The position numbers and the translations under genes were made by a program. Shown here piece by piece: positions 33,289 to 42,781 of a DNA stretch of 64,000 nt; within the stretch, counting starts at the first letter, position 1, and the number at the start of each line of letters is the position of its first letter. The notes under the pieces were generated by a model, which worked only from the letters and a program-made list of their open reading frames with translations, ran no database searches and was not told the origin of the DNA. The stretch is from Tindallia magadiensis (GTDB taxonomy: Bacteria; Bacillota; Clostridia; Peptostreptococcales; Tindalliaceae), in the NCBI RefSeq assembly GCF_900113635.1, contig NZ_FOQA01000001.1:496001-560000 (forward strand), read 5' to 3'.

Positions 33289-35754
33289 TTACTCCACTCC
33301 TCTAAAAAGATGACCTCGAGTGATTCCTTCGTCTTTTAAGATCTCCAGCCGTTGTTCGTCCACCTTGCTGCATTTTCCTTTTTTGGCATTGATATACATT
33401 TGAGCTATTTCCATCGTTTCTTGTTTATTTTCATAAAGGAAATTCAACCTCATAATACCAATTCCCGCTTCAGCTAGGTCCTGCATATTTTCTAAAAATA
33501 ATAATCTTTTCGAATTATAAACTTCCGAATAACCAGTAGCATGACGATAAATCGGAAAATGTTCCGATTTTCGATCTTTCAAAAAAAATAGTTTATCCCG
33601 ACACAGTTCATTCTGACAGGAGATGTTTTTGCTTCGACACTCATTATTTCCCTTAAACAAGCAATGCTTCAATGCCATTACGGGCAAAAAACCAAACCCA
33701 AGGAGTTCTGTTTTGGACGGGATCAGATCCATTTCTTTAATCTGTGATAAATTCAATTCCGGAGATAAGGTAACGCGTCGCAGTGTGTAATGTTGATAAT
33801 AGTAACGGAGAGAAAGATCATTAACAATATTTAAGGATATATCTCCCATTATTTCAAAAGACTTAAATACCTCTATATGTCCTACATTTTGAATTAATAC
33901 CGTATCCAAACCCAATGCCTGGATTTTCTTCCTATACTGAATCAGTTTTTCATCCGAAACTAGTTTAAGTATTTCCGGGACCAACTTTCCTTTAAACCCG
34001 TGTTGAACCACCACTTTTATGGCGTCTTCTAATAAATTTGGATTCCGAAAATAAATAGTAGGTATTTCACTCCCATAATCCACTTCCAACAAAGCTTCTA
34101 ACTGTTCTAAGCTGGTTACAGAACATGAAAAGTTCAGTTCTTTTTTACTCCACTTTTCTCCCGGATCATTTTTCTGTATTTGATTTACCTCTATCAGCGT
34201 TTTTGCAGAGTCTTTATTCCTTTGATGCCAGTCACTTCTTGCCTGAATTAACGCTTCCACCAAATCCCGCCTTAGCTCATTTAACGCCTTGATCGGAACT
34301 GCCAAACCCGATCCAAGATGAACGATCATCTCTTGAACCTTAAAAGGGGTGCCGCCTAATTTTGACATTTGAAGCATCGCTTTTTCTTCTGATAATGGTT
34401 TATTCAATGCTCTTTCAGGGACATTCTCCGCCCATACTTCTATTTCTCGACTCCCATCGGATATTTTGCCATGTAATGCTTCTCCATCTTTAATCGATAC
34501 TTCTATCTTTACTGGTATCTCCAGCATTTCCTTGTGATAAGTTTCTTTAAGGGATTTTATTCCTGCCTCATCGTATGTCTTAAATACCTGTTCTTTTGGA
34601 TAACACTCATGCTTGAAATTCACTTTGCATATGGTGCCAGCCGCACAATGTTTTACTATTTTTCCATTTTGCTCTATTCGTTCAGCTCTTCCACCAAAAG
34701 ATTTCCCATCTCTTCTTAGCTGTATTTCGTCGTTTTGAGATACAGCTTCGTCCAGTTTTAAGCTTAGCTGTTGTTTCTTTTTATCGTATCCTATAACCGA
34801 CCCAAGTAAGTACCCCTGATTTCCAGAATGGTAAGAGCTCATTAAACGATCTCCTTCATCTCCAAACAGATGTCCTCTTGTAAAACCTCGGTTAAAAACG
34901 GCTAATTCCTTTTTTTCTGCCTCTTCCCTTACTTCTGTACCTGCTTCTATTGCATCTAACATGTTCCGATAAGCTCGGACGACAGCCGCAACGTACTCCG
35001 GACTTTTCATTCGACCTTCTATCTTAAAGGAAAATACACCAGCATCAACAAGATGATGAAGATCTTTTAATGTACAAAGATCTTTGGGGCTCAGTAAATA
35101 GCGATCTTTAAAGCCATCGACAGGCTTCCTGTTTTTTTCTGTTGTTAACGTATATAACTGGCGACAAGGCTGAGCACACCTGCCACGATTTCCGCTTCTT
35201 CCACCAATCATACTGCTCATCAAACACTGTCCTGAAACTGAAATACACAAAGCTCCATGAACAAATACTTCTAAGGCAAGATTTGTTTTTTTCTTCACTT
35301 GCCGAATGGTTTCTAAAGACATTTCTCGTCCTAGTACGACCCGTTGCACACCTAGTTTTTCAAGATAATGAACATCCGCCATTGTTTGAACAGACATTTG
35401 TGTCGAACAATGTACATCCCAATCAGGATATGTCTTTCGAATATAGTCTAGTACACCGATATCCTGAACAATGATCGCATCCACATCATGATGATAGAGA
35501 AATGCTAAATAAGACTTCAGCATATCCAACTCGTCATTAAAAACCAATGTATTCACCGTCACATATACAGCTACACCTCTGACATGACAATATTGAACCG
35601 CTTTTACCAATTCTTCCTTTGTAAAGTTTCCAGCAAATTTTCTGGCTCCGAACACTTTTCCTGATAAGTAAACGGCATCCGCTCTATTTTGCACGGCTGC
35701 TGTTAAGGCCTCACTATTTCCTGCAGGTGCTAACAATTCATATCTCTTTTCCAT
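33289..35754 (-). CDS. Peptidase U32 family protein with DUF3656 (RlhA-like)
   Basis: An 821-residue cytoplasmic protein. The N-terminal U32 domain (about 1-330) is plain: YELLAPAGNSEALTAAVQNR, FVHGALCISVSGQCLMSS, and a Cys cluster GRCAQPCRQLY. A DUF3656-like middle region and a C-terminal segment with more cysteines (CLFKGNNECRSKNISC) follow, as in RlhA-type proteins, which hydroxylate 23S rRNA and carry an iron-sulfur cluster. Despite the name, true protease activity is doubtful. The start is set at the ATG giving MEKRYELLAPAG, the family N-terminus, with GGAG about 11 bases upstream. Divergent from korA. Confidence 0.9.
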   Translation of the reverse strand: MEKRYELLAPAGNSEALTAAVQNRADAVYLSGKVFGARKFAGNFTKEELVKAVQYCHVRGVAVYVTVNTLVFNDELDMLKSYLAFLYHHDVDAIIVQDIGVLDYIRKTYPDWDVHCSTQMSVQTMADVHYLEKLGVQRVVLGREMSLETIRQVKKKTNLALEVFVHGALCISVSGQCLMSSMIGGRSGNRGRCAQPCRQLYTLTTEKNRKPVDGFKDRYLLSPKDLCTLKDLHHLVDAGVFSFKIEGRMKSPEYVAAVVRAYRNMLDAIEAGTEVREEAEKKELAVFNRGFTRGHLFGDEGDRLMSSYHSGNQGYLLGSVIGYDKKKQQLSLKLDEAVSQNDEIQLRRDGKSFGGRAERIEQNGKIVKHCAAGTICKVNFKHECYPKEQVFKTYDEAGIKSLKETYHKEMLEIPVKIEVSIKDGEALHGKISDGSREIEVWAENVPERALNKPLSEEKAMLQMSKLGGTPFKVQEMIVHLGSGLAVPIKALNELRRDLVEALIQARSDWHQRNKDSAKTLIEVNQIQKNDPGEKWSKKELNFSCSVTSLEQLEALLEVDYGSEIPTIYFRNPNLLEDAIKVVVQHGFKGKLVPEILKLVSDEKLIQYRKKIQALGLDTVLIQNVGHIEVFKSFEIMGDISLNIVNDLSLRYYYQHYTLRRVTLSPELNLSQIKEMDLIPSKTELLGFGFLPVMALKHCLFKGNNECRSKNISCQNELCRDKLFFLKDRKSEHFPIYRHATGYSEVYNSKRLLFLENMQDLAEAGIGIMRLNFLYENKQETMEIAQMYINAKKGKCSKVDEQRLEILKDEGITRGHLFRGVE

Positions 35755-35851
35755 TGATTTCACTTCTCCATTGTTTTTCATTCTTTATTTCGGGTATAGG
35801 TTGGTTGAGTTCCATTTTAAATCATATTTTATCACAAAAGGAGGGATCCTG

Positions 35852-37537
35852 TTGGATCATAATTTATTAATTGGCGGTTCCGCTGGTCAAGGAATGGACA
35901 CTTTGTCTAGTTTATTGGAACGCTATCTTATGCGTCAGGGCTATCACGTTTTTGTTCACAAGGATTATATGTCCAGAGTCCGTGGTGGGCACAATTTTAT
36001 TCAAATTCGTTTTAGCGACCAGGCTTTAACATCACATCGACATTCCTTAGATTTAATCCTGGCTTTTGATAAAACCACTATCGAAGAACATCAATCAAGA
36101 CTTCTCCCCGATGGATGTATCCTCTGCGATGAAAAAATAGCAACTGAGGATGATCATGTATTACGCTTTCCCATCGAAGCTTCTGCGAAAGAATCCGGGA
36201 ATCCTAAAACTTTCACAAGTGTTTTTTTAGGTTTATTGATTACGTGGTATGGCTTAAATCCAGAATCAATGGAAGAAATGATCTCACAAGCATTTCAAAA
36301 CCGATCGCCTGAAGCCAATATTAACGCTTATCGACTAGGCACACAGTTAGCAAAACCATCTGTATCGTTACCAGTAGGAAAGGTCACTGATCAACTATTA
36401 TTAAATGGTAATCAAGCCATTGCTTTAGGTGCCATTGCTGCAGGCGTAACCTTTTACAGTGCGTATCCGATGACACCTTCCACCAGCATCATGAATTACC
36501 TAGCTTCAAAACAAGAGGAGGCCGGTATCGTCGTTGAACAGGCAGAGGATGAAATTGCTGCTATCAACATGGCCATTGGTGCTAACTATACCGGAGTTCG
36601 TGCAATGACCGGCACTTCCGGTGGTGGCTTCTCTTTAATGACAGAAGCCCTGGGATTATCCGGAATTACAGAAACCCCTCTCGTAGTGGCTAATGTTCAA
36701 CGACCTGGCCCTGCAACCGGACTCCCTACTCGAACAGAACAAAGCGACCTCAGTTTTCTATTAACGGCTTCTCATGGTGAAACCCCAAGGATGATTACGG
36801 CTTTACGTAACCCAAAAGAGTCGTTTTATCAAACAACAAGAGCTTTTAATCTTTCAGAAAAATACCAGTTGCCAGTCATTCTATTAAGTGACCAATATTT
36901 AGCTGATTATACGGTTACTACCGATACCTTCGATCTTTCTGATGTAACCATCGAAAGACACCTGTCCAGTTCCAGCCATTATCAGGAGGATTTTTCTTAT
37001 AAAAGATATGCTTTAACGGAAAATGGTATTTCGCCCAGACTCATCCCCGGAAAAGCAACGAACCAAATTGTATTAGCTGACAGCGATGAACATGACGAAG
37101 CTGGTCATATTACAGAATCAGCAACCACCAGAATAGCAATGATGAAAAAACGAATGGGTAAAATGGACTTACTGCAAGAAGAGATCGAAGAACCCTGGCA
37201 TTGGGGCGTAGATCAACCGGAAGTTTTATTATTAGCTTGGGGATCCACGGCTGGATCGTTACAAGAGGCATTATCCTTACTACAGCAAGATAATGATTTC
37301 CCTGCTACGGCTGCCCTTATTTTTGGGGATTTGTGGCCATTACCGGTTCAACGATTAGAAAAACTGGCAAAAACAGCAAAAACCATCGTGAACATTGAAC
37401 AAAACTATACCGGCCAACTGGCAAAACTGATTCGGCAAGAAACTGGCATTAAATGTCAGCATAGTTATCTGAAATATGACGGAAGACAAATGACACCAGA
37501 AGAAATTGTTATTGCCTTAAAAAAGGAGGTACTCTAA
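35852..37537 (+). CDS. korA: 2-oxoacid:ferredoxin oxidoreductase, fused gamma-alpha subunit
   Basis: Part of a cytosolic enzyme that oxidatively decarboxylates a 2-oxoacid to acyl-CoA and reduces ferredoxin. Residues 1-175 are the gamma domain (LIGGSAGQGMDTLSSLLERY, SRVRGGHNF), and about 190-561 the alpha domain (YPMTPSTSIMNYLAS, VVEQAEDEIAAINMAIGANY, GTSGGGFSLMTEALGLS). The start is TTG with GGAGG 7 bases upstream; the frame is open further back but lacks a ribosome site there. The beta subunit follows directly. No small ferredoxin-like delta subunit is present, as in the two-gene KorAB type. 2-oxoglutarate is the likely substrate by subunit form, but other oxoacids are possible. Confidence 0.9.
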   Translation: MDHNLLIGGSAGQGMDTLSSLLERYLMRQGYHVFVHKDYMSRVRGGHNFIQIRFSDQALTSHRHSLDLILAFDKTTIEEHQSRLLPDGCILCDEKIATEDDHVLRFPIEASAKESGNPKTFTSVFLGLLITWYGLNPESMEEMISQAFQNRSPEANINAYRLGTQLAKPSVSLPVGKVTDQLLLNGNQAIALGAIAAGVTFYSAYPMTPSTSIMNYLASKQEEAGIVVEQAEDEIAAINMAIGANYTGVRAMTGTSGGGFSLMTEALGLSGITETPLVVANVQRPGPATGLPTRTEQSDLSFLLTASHGETPRMITALRNPKESFYQTTRAFNLSEKYQLPVILLSDQYLADYTVTTDTFDLSDVTIERHLSSSSHYQEDFSYKRYALTENGISPRLIPGKATNQIVLADSDEHDEAGHITESATTRIAMMKKRMGKMDLLQEEIEEPWHWGVDQPEVLLLAWGSTAGSLQEALSLLQQDNDFPATAALIFGDLWPLPVQRLEKLAKTAKTIVNIEQNYTGQLAKLIRQETGIKCQHSYLKYDGRQMTPEEIVIALKKEVL

Positions 37538-38395
37538 ATGACCGATGTAAAATGCTTTCATTCCACTGACCCATCTGCATGGTGCCCCGGCTGTGGAAAT
37601 CATGCTCTTTTAGCCGCTTTGAAAGAAGCCCTTGCTCAGCTTAATAAGCATCCTCACGAAGTACTTGTATGTTCCGGCATTGGCCAGGCTGCTAAAACAC
37701 CTCATTATATTAATGCTAACGGGTTTAATGGATTACATGGTCGAGCATTACCACCAGCCTTCGGCGCCAAAGTTGCTAATAAAGACTTAACCGTCATCAT
37801 TAATACTGGTGATGGAGATTCCTACGGTGAAGGTGGAAATCACTTTATACACAATATGAGACGAAACCTTGACGTTGCCCATTTCGTCCACGATAATATG
37901 ATTTACGGACTTACCAAAGGCCAAGCTTCTCCTACGACGGAAATAAGCCATACAACAGAAATTCAGACAGAAGGGGTTACTCTGGATCCAATAAAACCAT
38001 TAGCATTAGCGATCACCATGGGAGCTACTTTTGTTGCCAGAGGTTTTGTCGGAGAAAAAGAACAGTTAATCGACTTAATGAAGCAGGCAATCACACATCC
38101 TGGATATGCCTTACTAGACATTTTCCAACCCTGTGTTGTCTTTAATAAAATTAATACGTTTCAATGGTATAAAGAAAAAACCTATAAGCTGTCCGAAGAT
38201 TACGATCCCAGCGATAAGCAACAGGCACTCCAGAAAGCATTTGAGTGGAAAGATGGCATTCCTCTGGGCGTTCTTTACCAAGAAAAAAGACCAACCTATA
38301 CGGAACAACGAAAAGTTCTTAGGGATGGTCCAGCTTTAGTGGATCGAGATCTTTCTCCCGACCGAGTAACCGCTTTCTTTGATGACTTCCGATAA
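37538..38395 (+). CDS. korB: 2-oxoacid:ferredoxin oxidoreductase, beta subunit
   Basis: The TPP- and iron-sulfur-binding subunit. The cluster motif CPGCGNHALL (Cys16, Cys19) and a third Cys in VLVCSGIGQAAKTP are visible, as is the TPP motif GDGDSYGEGGNHFIHNMRRN and YGLTKGQASPTT. Length 285 is normal. The ATG follows the korA stop with no gap, with the ribosome site inside korA, so translation is coupled. Together the two genes give a complete alpha/gamma-beta enzyme. A strong terminator follows. Confidence 0.93.
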   Translation: MTDVKCFHSTDPSAWCPGCGNHALLAALKEALAQLNKHPHEVLVCSGIGQAAKTPHYINANGFNGLHGRALPPAFGAKVANKDLTVIINTGDGDSYGEGGNHFIHNMRRNLDVAHFVHDNMIYGLTKGQASPTTEISHTTEIQTEGVTLDPIKPLALAITMGATFVARGFVGEKEQLIDLMKQAITHPGYALLDIFQPCVVFNKINTFQWYKEKTYKLSEDYDPSDKQQALQKAFEWKDGIPLGVLYQEKRPTYTEQRKVLRDGPALVDRDLSPDRVTAFFDDFR

Positions 38396-38403
38396 ACATC
38401 AGC

Positions 38404-38437
38404 AAAAGCCAGAGCAAAAAATACGCTCTGGCTTTTT
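38404..38437. terminator. Bidirectional intrinsic terminator between korB and the glutaredoxin gene
   Basis: AAAAGCCAGAGC (38404-38415) pairs perfectly with GCTCTGGCTTTT (38425-38436), with a T run on both strands. Confidence 0.9.
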
Positions 38438-38444
38438 ATATTCC

Positions 38445-38699
38445 TTATGAACGAAAAATTGCTTCTATTTTTCCCTCTCTTTCAATCTGAAGCAGTTCAT
38501 CGCAACCACCTATAAACTCATCTTCAACAAAGATCTGTGGTACCGTATCACTACATGTGATTTCGGTTAACCGCTGCATTTCTGCTTGATCATTTTCAAT
38601 GACGATTTCTTCAAATTCAATGCCATTTTGAACCAATACTTCTTTAGCCCGAACACAGAATGGGCAAAAAGTCCAACTATATAGTTTCACTTTTTTCAT
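38445..38699 (-). CDS. Glutaredoxin
   Basis: An 84-residue thiol-disulfide protein with the dithiol active site CPFC (residues 12-15, in SWTFCPFCVRAKEVL), the TVPQIFV cis-proline loop and GGCDELLQ glutathione-contact segment. Length and order match GrxC. GGAGG precedes the ATG. Clostridia often lack glutathione, so its partner may be another thiol. It is the last gene of a short minus-strand group with a thioesterase and a RidA protein. Confidence 0.93.
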   Translation of the reverse strand: MKKVKLYSWTFCPFCVRAKEVLVQNGIEFEEIVIENDQAEMQRLTEITCSDTVPQIFVEDEFIGGCDELLQIEREGKIEAIFRS

Positions 38700-38748
38700 T
38701 TTTGCTACCTCCTATCTATTTTTTACTCCTTTTTTCTTTTTCCATTGA

Positions 38749-39192
38749 CTAAAGCCCTTCAAACAAGCGAATTTTTTCTTCAACAAATGCCGGAATCGGA
38801 CAAGACGAATCTTTTTCAAAATCATAACTTACATGAATTATTTCTCCTTCTAATACGATTTCTTCTGTGCCTTCTTTACACACAGTAAAATGGATAGGAA
38901 TACTTTTATTACCTAGTTTAGGCACCCGTACATAAATATCCAGAACATCATCGTAACGGGCCGGTTTTTTATACTCCATTGTTACTTTCGCAACAACAGA
39001 ATCAAATTCATGGTTTTTTAACAATTCGCCATAATCCAGCCCTATATTCCTCAAATATTCAACCCAGGCCATATCCAAATACGTTAAATAGTTAGCATTA
39101 AAAACAATTTGCTGCATATCTACCTCTGGATACCTTACCCTAATTTGATGATAAAATCGATAATCTTTAATCGCTGAATGAACCGGCTGCAT
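38749..39192 (-). CDS. Acyl-CoA thioesterase (4HBT, YbgC type)
   Basis: A 147-residue hot-dog fold enzyme. The signature RVRYPEVDMQQIVFNANYLTYLDMAWVEYL is present, with Asp25 as the expected catalytic acid. The later strands (VTMEYKKPARYDDVLDI and FTVCKEG) agree. It probably hydrolyses short acyl-CoA or 4-hydroxybenzoyl-CoA-like thioesters; the substrate is not defined. AAAGGGGG stands before the ATG. It starts 12 bases after the RidA gene, a tight operon. Confidence 0.92.
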   Translation of the reverse strand: MQPVHSAIKDYRFYHQIRVRYPEVDMQQIVFNANYLTYLDMAWVEYLRNIGLDYGELLKNHEFDSVVAKVTMEYKKPARYDDVLDIYVRVPKLGNKSIPIHFTVCKEGTEEIVLEGEIIHVSYDFEKDSSCPIPAFVEEKIRLFEGL

Positions 39193-39204
39193 ACTATTCC
39201 CCCT

Positions 39205-39561
39205 TTATTTCCCAGAATCCTTTACGGCTGCTATAATCGTAACTTCTACCAGCAAATCCTCCCGGGCCATTTTTGCCTCCACGCATGTTCTAACTGGTTC
39301 AAATCCATCTTCAATCCAAGCATCCCATACGTCATTCATATCACTAAAAAATGACATGTCTTTAATGTGGATAAGGGCTGAAAGTATATGTCTTTTATCC
39401 GATCCATATTTTTCTAAAAGATCCTGAACTTTTTCCAATGTTTTTAACGTCTGATCTTTCACGTTTTCTCCAGCACTAACCTGCCCACATAAATATACTG
39501 TTCCGTTATGAATCACCACTTTGCTCATTCTACCATTTCCTTCATACCGTATAAGCGACAT
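39205..39561 (-). CDS. RidA (YjgF) family protein
   Basis: A 118-residue RidA-fold protein, whose relatives remove reactive enamines/imines formed by PLP enzymes. Marks are MSKVVIHNGTVYLCGQVSA, QTLKTLEKVQDLLEKYGSDK and VRTCVEAKMAREDLLVEVTIIAA. The catalytic Arg of RidA seems kept in PVRTCVEA. The start ATG gives the N-terminus SLIRYEGNGRM seen in a RidA subgroup; a later ATG at residue 12 is possible. First gene of the group with the thioesterase. Confidence 0.92.
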   Translation of the reverse strand: MSLIRYEGNGRMSKVVIHNGTVYLCGQVSAGENVKDQTLKTLEKVQDLLEKYGSDKRHILSALIHIKDMSFFSDMNDVWDAWIEDGFEPVRTCVEAKMAREDLLVEVTIIAAVKDSGK

Positions 39562-39790
39562 CTCTTCGTCATCCCTTCTAATTGTTTTCTACTTTTTAAT
39601 AATACCTATTTCTACCAACTTCTAATGATACCAAATCTCTTTTACTTCAAGTTTTTTAACGACAATTGTTTCAAATTTCATTTCCTCAAACATACACCAT
39701 ATTATCTCTGGTATCAAGTACTGCCTTCTTTATTTTTCATCCTTTATTCGTTACAATAAACGTATGCGAATCATCAAAGGAGGATTTCCT

Positions 39791-41143
39791 ATGAATCTTA
39801 AAAGAGTGCGTCTATATAAAAAATCAGATCAACAACCAGGTCCAGTCATCTATTGGATGAGTCGTGACCAACGAGTTCATGATCATTGGGGCCTTATTTT
39901 TGCACAAAAATTAGCTAAACAGTATCGCGCTCCTCTCTGTGTGGTTTTTTCTATGGTACCCGATTTTCTTGATGCTACCTTACGACAGTATGACTTTATG
40001 CTAAAAGGGTTGGAAGAAATAGAAGAAACACTCAGTCAGCATAACATCTCTTTCTTTTTGTTGTTAGGAGCAGCACCTGAAACCTTACCCGCTTTTATCG
40101 ATGAGCACCATATATCCGCTTTAGTAACGGATTTTAGCCCCTTAAAAATTCATCGAAGTTGGCTTCGAGATTTGAAAGAAAAAATTTCTATCCCAATCTA
40201 TCAAGTGGATTCTCATAATATTATTCCCTGTTGGGAGGTTTCTACAAAACAAGAATACGCTGCTTACACATTGCGACCTAAAATAAAAAAACGCTTACCT
40301 GAGTTTCTTGAGCCTTTTCCAGAGCTAATGGTGCATCCTTTTTCATGGCCAGCCAAAATAACTTTTACCAACTGGACCAATATTCGAAATGCCCTCGATG
40401 TTGACCCTCAGGTTCCTCCTGTCGATTGGCTTGTTCCAGGCGAAACCGCCGGAAAAGCCATGCTAAACCACTTTATCGAGAGCCGTTTGTCACGATATCA
40501 TTCGCACCGTAATGACCCTTTAGGTAATGCTGTTTCCAACTTATCACCTTATTTTCATTTTGGTCATATTTCTCCTCAACGAGCAGCACTGGCGGTGAGT
40601 CAGCAAGAAAACCACCCTTCTTCAAAAGAAAGTTTTTTAGAAGAATTGATTGTCCGAAGGGAATTATCCGATAATTTTTGTTACTATAACACCGATTATG
40701 ATAACGACCATTCTTTTCCTAACTGGGCAAAAGCATCGCTTTCGGCTCATATAAATGACGAACGGGAATATCTTTATTCTTTACAGGAGTTTGAAAACGC
40801 AAATACTCATGATGAACTTTGGAATGCTTGTCAGCGCAATATCATGATAGCCGGAAAATTGCATGGCTACCTAAGGATGTATTGGGCAAAAAAAATACTG
40901 GAATGGAGTCCCACCCCAAAATTAGCACAACAGCACGCTATTTACTTAAATGATAAATATTGTCTTGACGGTAGAGATCCTAATGGTTATGCTGGTATTG
41001 CTTGGAGTATTGGAGGTATTCACGATCGGGCATGGTTTGAACGGCCTGTTTTCGGTAAAGTCCGGTATATGAACCAAAACGGTTGCAAAAGAAAATTTGA
41101 TGTCGATGCTTACATCCATCAAATCAATACTAATTTGGAATAA
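39791..41143 (+). CDS. phr: Class II deoxyribodipyrimidine (CPD) photolyase
   Basis: A flavoenzyme that repairs cyclobutane pyrimidine dimers with light. The 450-residue length and the C-terminal LDGRDPNGYAGIAWSIGG and HDRAWFERPVFGKVRYM are the class II signature, together with WNACQRNIMIAGKLHGYLRMYWAKK. The N-terminal antenna-type domain is present (GPVIYWMSRDQRVHDHW). ATG at 39791 is set by GGAGG 7 bases upstream; the frame is open nine codons earlier. A light-dependent repair enzyme suggests the organism meets sunlight, for example in sediment surfaces or shallow water. Own terminator. Confidence 0.95.
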   Translation: MNLKRVRLYKKSDQQPGPVIYWMSRDQRVHDHWGLIFAQKLAKQYRAPLCVVFSMVPDFLDATLRQYDFMLKGLEEIEETLSQHNISFFLLLGAAPETLPAFIDEHHISALVTDFSPLKIHRSWLRDLKEKISIPIYQVDSHNIIPCWEVSTKQEYAAYTLRPKIKKRLPEFLEPFPELMVHPFSWPAKITFTNWTNIRNALDVDPQVPPVDWLVPGETAGKAMLNHFIESRLSRYHSHRNDPLGNAVSNLSPYFHFGHISPQRAALAVSQQENHPSSKESFLEELIVRRELSDNFCYYNTDYDNDHSFPNWAKASLSAHINDEREYLYSLQEFENANTHDELWNACQRNIMIAGKLHGYLRMYWAKKILEWSPTPKLAQQHAIYLNDKYCLDGRDPNGYAGIAWSIGGIHDRAWFERPVFGKVRYMNQNGCKRKFDVDAYIHQINTNLE

Positions 41144-41144
41144 T

Positions 41145-41177
41145 AAAAATCCCATCTTGTTTATGGTGGGTTTTTCT
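41145..41177 (+). terminator. Intrinsic terminator of phr
   Basis: AAAAATCCCATC pairs with GGTGGGTTTTT with one mismatch and one G-U, then a T-rich end. It follows the phr stop at once. Confidence 0.7.
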
Positions 41178-41298
41178 TATCATCACATAAAGAATCGTCG
41201 AGAAATATTCAAAATCTATTCTCTTAGTAATCATCATTTTACGCATATGTACGAAGGAATCCTATGACGCAGAAATAGTCTTTCGAAAGGGGTATTTT

Positions 41299-42318
41299 AT
41301 GTTAGACCGATATAAACCAATGAACCCATCTCTCTGGAAAGGGAGAATTGACAGCTTGGAAAATTTTTCAGCTTATCGTTGGCATCAGTGGATTCAGCCT
41401 TTAGATTTAAGGGATGATCTCTCCGCCTTCCTACCCAAAAGCGGCTTTGCCTTTTTAGGTTTTAAGTGTGACGAAGGAATCCGACGCAATGGTGGACGAC
41501 AAGGAGCTTCTAAAGGACCTGACAGCATCCGAAAAGAACTTGCTAATTTACCATGCTACTTCACCGAGGATATTACTTTATTCGATGCCGGAGACATTTT
41601 CTGTGAAGATAATAACCTGGAGGAAAGCCAACATCAACTCGCGCAAGCAATTAATCAAATTTTAGCCCTTAATCTATTTCCTATTGTTTTGGGAGGCGGC
41701 CATGAGCTAGCTTATGGTCATTACAACGGAATATTAAAATCTGTAAAAAAAGAAAAAAAATATCCTAAAATTGGTATTTTTAATTTTGATGCTCATTTTG
41801 ATTTGCGCCCTTATCCTGATGGTGGAAGTTCTGGTACTATGTTTAAGCAGATCGCCGATGAAAACGCTAAAGCAAACCTGCCTTTCTCCTATTTCTGCGC
41901 TGGTCTTCAAAAACATAGTAATACCATTCAACTTTTCAAAACCGCCGACGCTCTCGGCACTGATTATTTACTGGCATCAGAAATGATTCAAGATGATCAC
42001 TGGCATATTGTAGAAAAGGTGGAAGGATTTATCAATCGAAATGAATACCTTTATCTTACCGTCTGCTCTGACGTTTTTTCCACTGCTTTTGCACCTGGTG
42101 TTAGTGCTGCCCAACCTTTAGGTATTGACCCTGAGTTGGCAATAAAGGTGATCAAACTACTACTACGTTCAGGAAAAGTGTTAAGTTTTGATATTGCCGA
42201 AATATCTCCTCGCTTTGACCTAGATCACACAACTGCCAGTTTAGCCCGGGTCATTATCTTTTCATTGGTAAATACGCTCTGTGAATCGTGGCAAAAAATT
42301 CAATGGCATACCTACTAG
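41299..42318 (+). CDS. hutG: Formimidoylglutamase (arginase/agmatinase family)
   Basis: A manganese ureohydrolase of 339 residues, by pattern closest to HutG, which turns N-formimino-glutamate into glutamate and formamide in histidine breakdown. Metal ligands are seen in GGGHELAYGH, NFDAHFDLRP and the late SDVFSTAFAPGVSA, where the usual second D-x-D site is altered as in HutG. The N-terminal GFKCDEGIRRNGGRQGASKGPDSIR is typical of the superfamily. AAAGGGG precedes the ATG. No other hut gene lies beside it, so the assignment to histidine breakdown depends on genes elsewhere. Confidence 0.85.
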   Translation: MLDRYKPMNPSLWKGRIDSLENFSAYRWHQWIQPLDLRDDLSAFLPKSGFAFLGFKCDEGIRRNGGRQGASKGPDSIRKELANLPCYFTEDITLFDAGDIFCEDNNLEESQHQLAQAINQILALNLFPIVLGGGHELAYGHYNGILKSVKKEKKYPKIGIFNFDAHFDLRPYPDGGSSGTMFKQIADENAKANLPFSYFCAGLQKHSNTIQLFKTADALGTDYLLASEMIQDDHWHIVEKVEGFINRNEYLYLTVCSDVFSTAFAPGVSAAQPLGIDPELAIKVIKLLLRSGKVLSFDIAEISPRFDLDHTTASLARVIIFSLVNTLCESWQKIQWHTY

Positions 42319-42350
42319 AATCCAACGAAATATTATCTAGTAGTCGCTCA

Positions 42351-42379
42351 TTGTTCATTGATGAATTATATGATACTAT
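42351..42379 (+). promoter_or_regulatory. Promoter of padR-psuK-psuG
   Basis: TTGTTC, 17 bases, TACTAT. The boxes are moderate, but the distance to the downstream operator (11 bases after the -10) is the same as at the fetA-like promoter, which supports the call. Confidence 0.55.
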
Positions 42380-42390
42380 TTTATCAGTAT

Positions 42391-42410
42391 TTGATATCGA
42401 TTTTCGATAT
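42391..42410 (+). promoter_or_regulatory. Operator upstream of padR
   Basis: A perfect 7-bp inverted repeat, ATATCGA, TTT, TCGATAT (42394-42410), preceded by TTG. It lies about 5-25 bases downstream of the predicted transcription start, a roadblock position. The same sequence type, with AAA in the centre, recurs at 45847-45863 upstream of the ABC exporter genes. The binding protein is probably the PadR regulator encoded next. Confidence 0.65.
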
Positions 42411-42451
42411 TTTTAAAGGTTGCGTTGAATGATAAAATAGAGGTGAATGCG

Positions 42452-42760
42452 ATGCAAGACAAAGTACTCCGCAAATTTTTTCTTGGCTTTATTCAGATCC
42501 ATATTCTACATCATGCTAAAAAAGAAGCTTTTTACGGTGCATGGATGATTGAAGAATTAAAAGAACATGGCTACGAGATGAGTCCAGGCACGCTATACCC
42601 TCTACTTCATAATATGGAGTCCAACGGTTTGATTAAAAAAACTGAAAAAACAGTAGCAGGAAAAGTTAGAAAATATTATCAGATAACCCCCCTGGGGAAT
42701 GATATTTTAGCAGAAGCTCGGCAGAAAGCATTGGAACTATTAAAAGAAATAAAGGATTAA
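42452..42760 (+). CDS. PadR family transcriptional regulator
   Basis: A 102-residue winged-helix regulator. Marks are LRKFFLGFIQIHILHHAKKEAFYGAWM, the wing region MSPGTLYPLLHNMESNGLIKK and GKVRKYYQITPLG. This is the small one-domain PadR type plus a short C-terminal helix. ATG at 42452 is chosen because GAGGTG is 6 bases upstream; a TTG nine codons earlier has no ribosome site. It heads an operon with psuK (21 bases later) and psuG. It probably represses its own promoter through the inverted repeat at 42394-42410. Confidence 0.9.
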   Translation: MQDKVLRKFFLGFIQIHILHHAKKEAFYGAWMIEELKEHGYEMSPGTLYPLLHNMESNGLIKKTEKTVAGKVRKYYQITPLGNDILAEARQKALELLKEIKD

Positions 42761-42781
42761 GGTAAAAGATAGGAGGGTTGC

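Noticed and set aside
33289-35754. Collagenase or virulence protease at the U32 gene
   Set aside because: The length, cysteine clusters and DUF3656-like region fit the rRNA-modifying RlhA-like branch; protease activity is doubtful.
42312-42343. CTACTAGA/TCTAGTAG hairpin after hutG as a terminator
   Set aside because: An 8-bp stem with a 16-base loop and no T tail; too weak to call.
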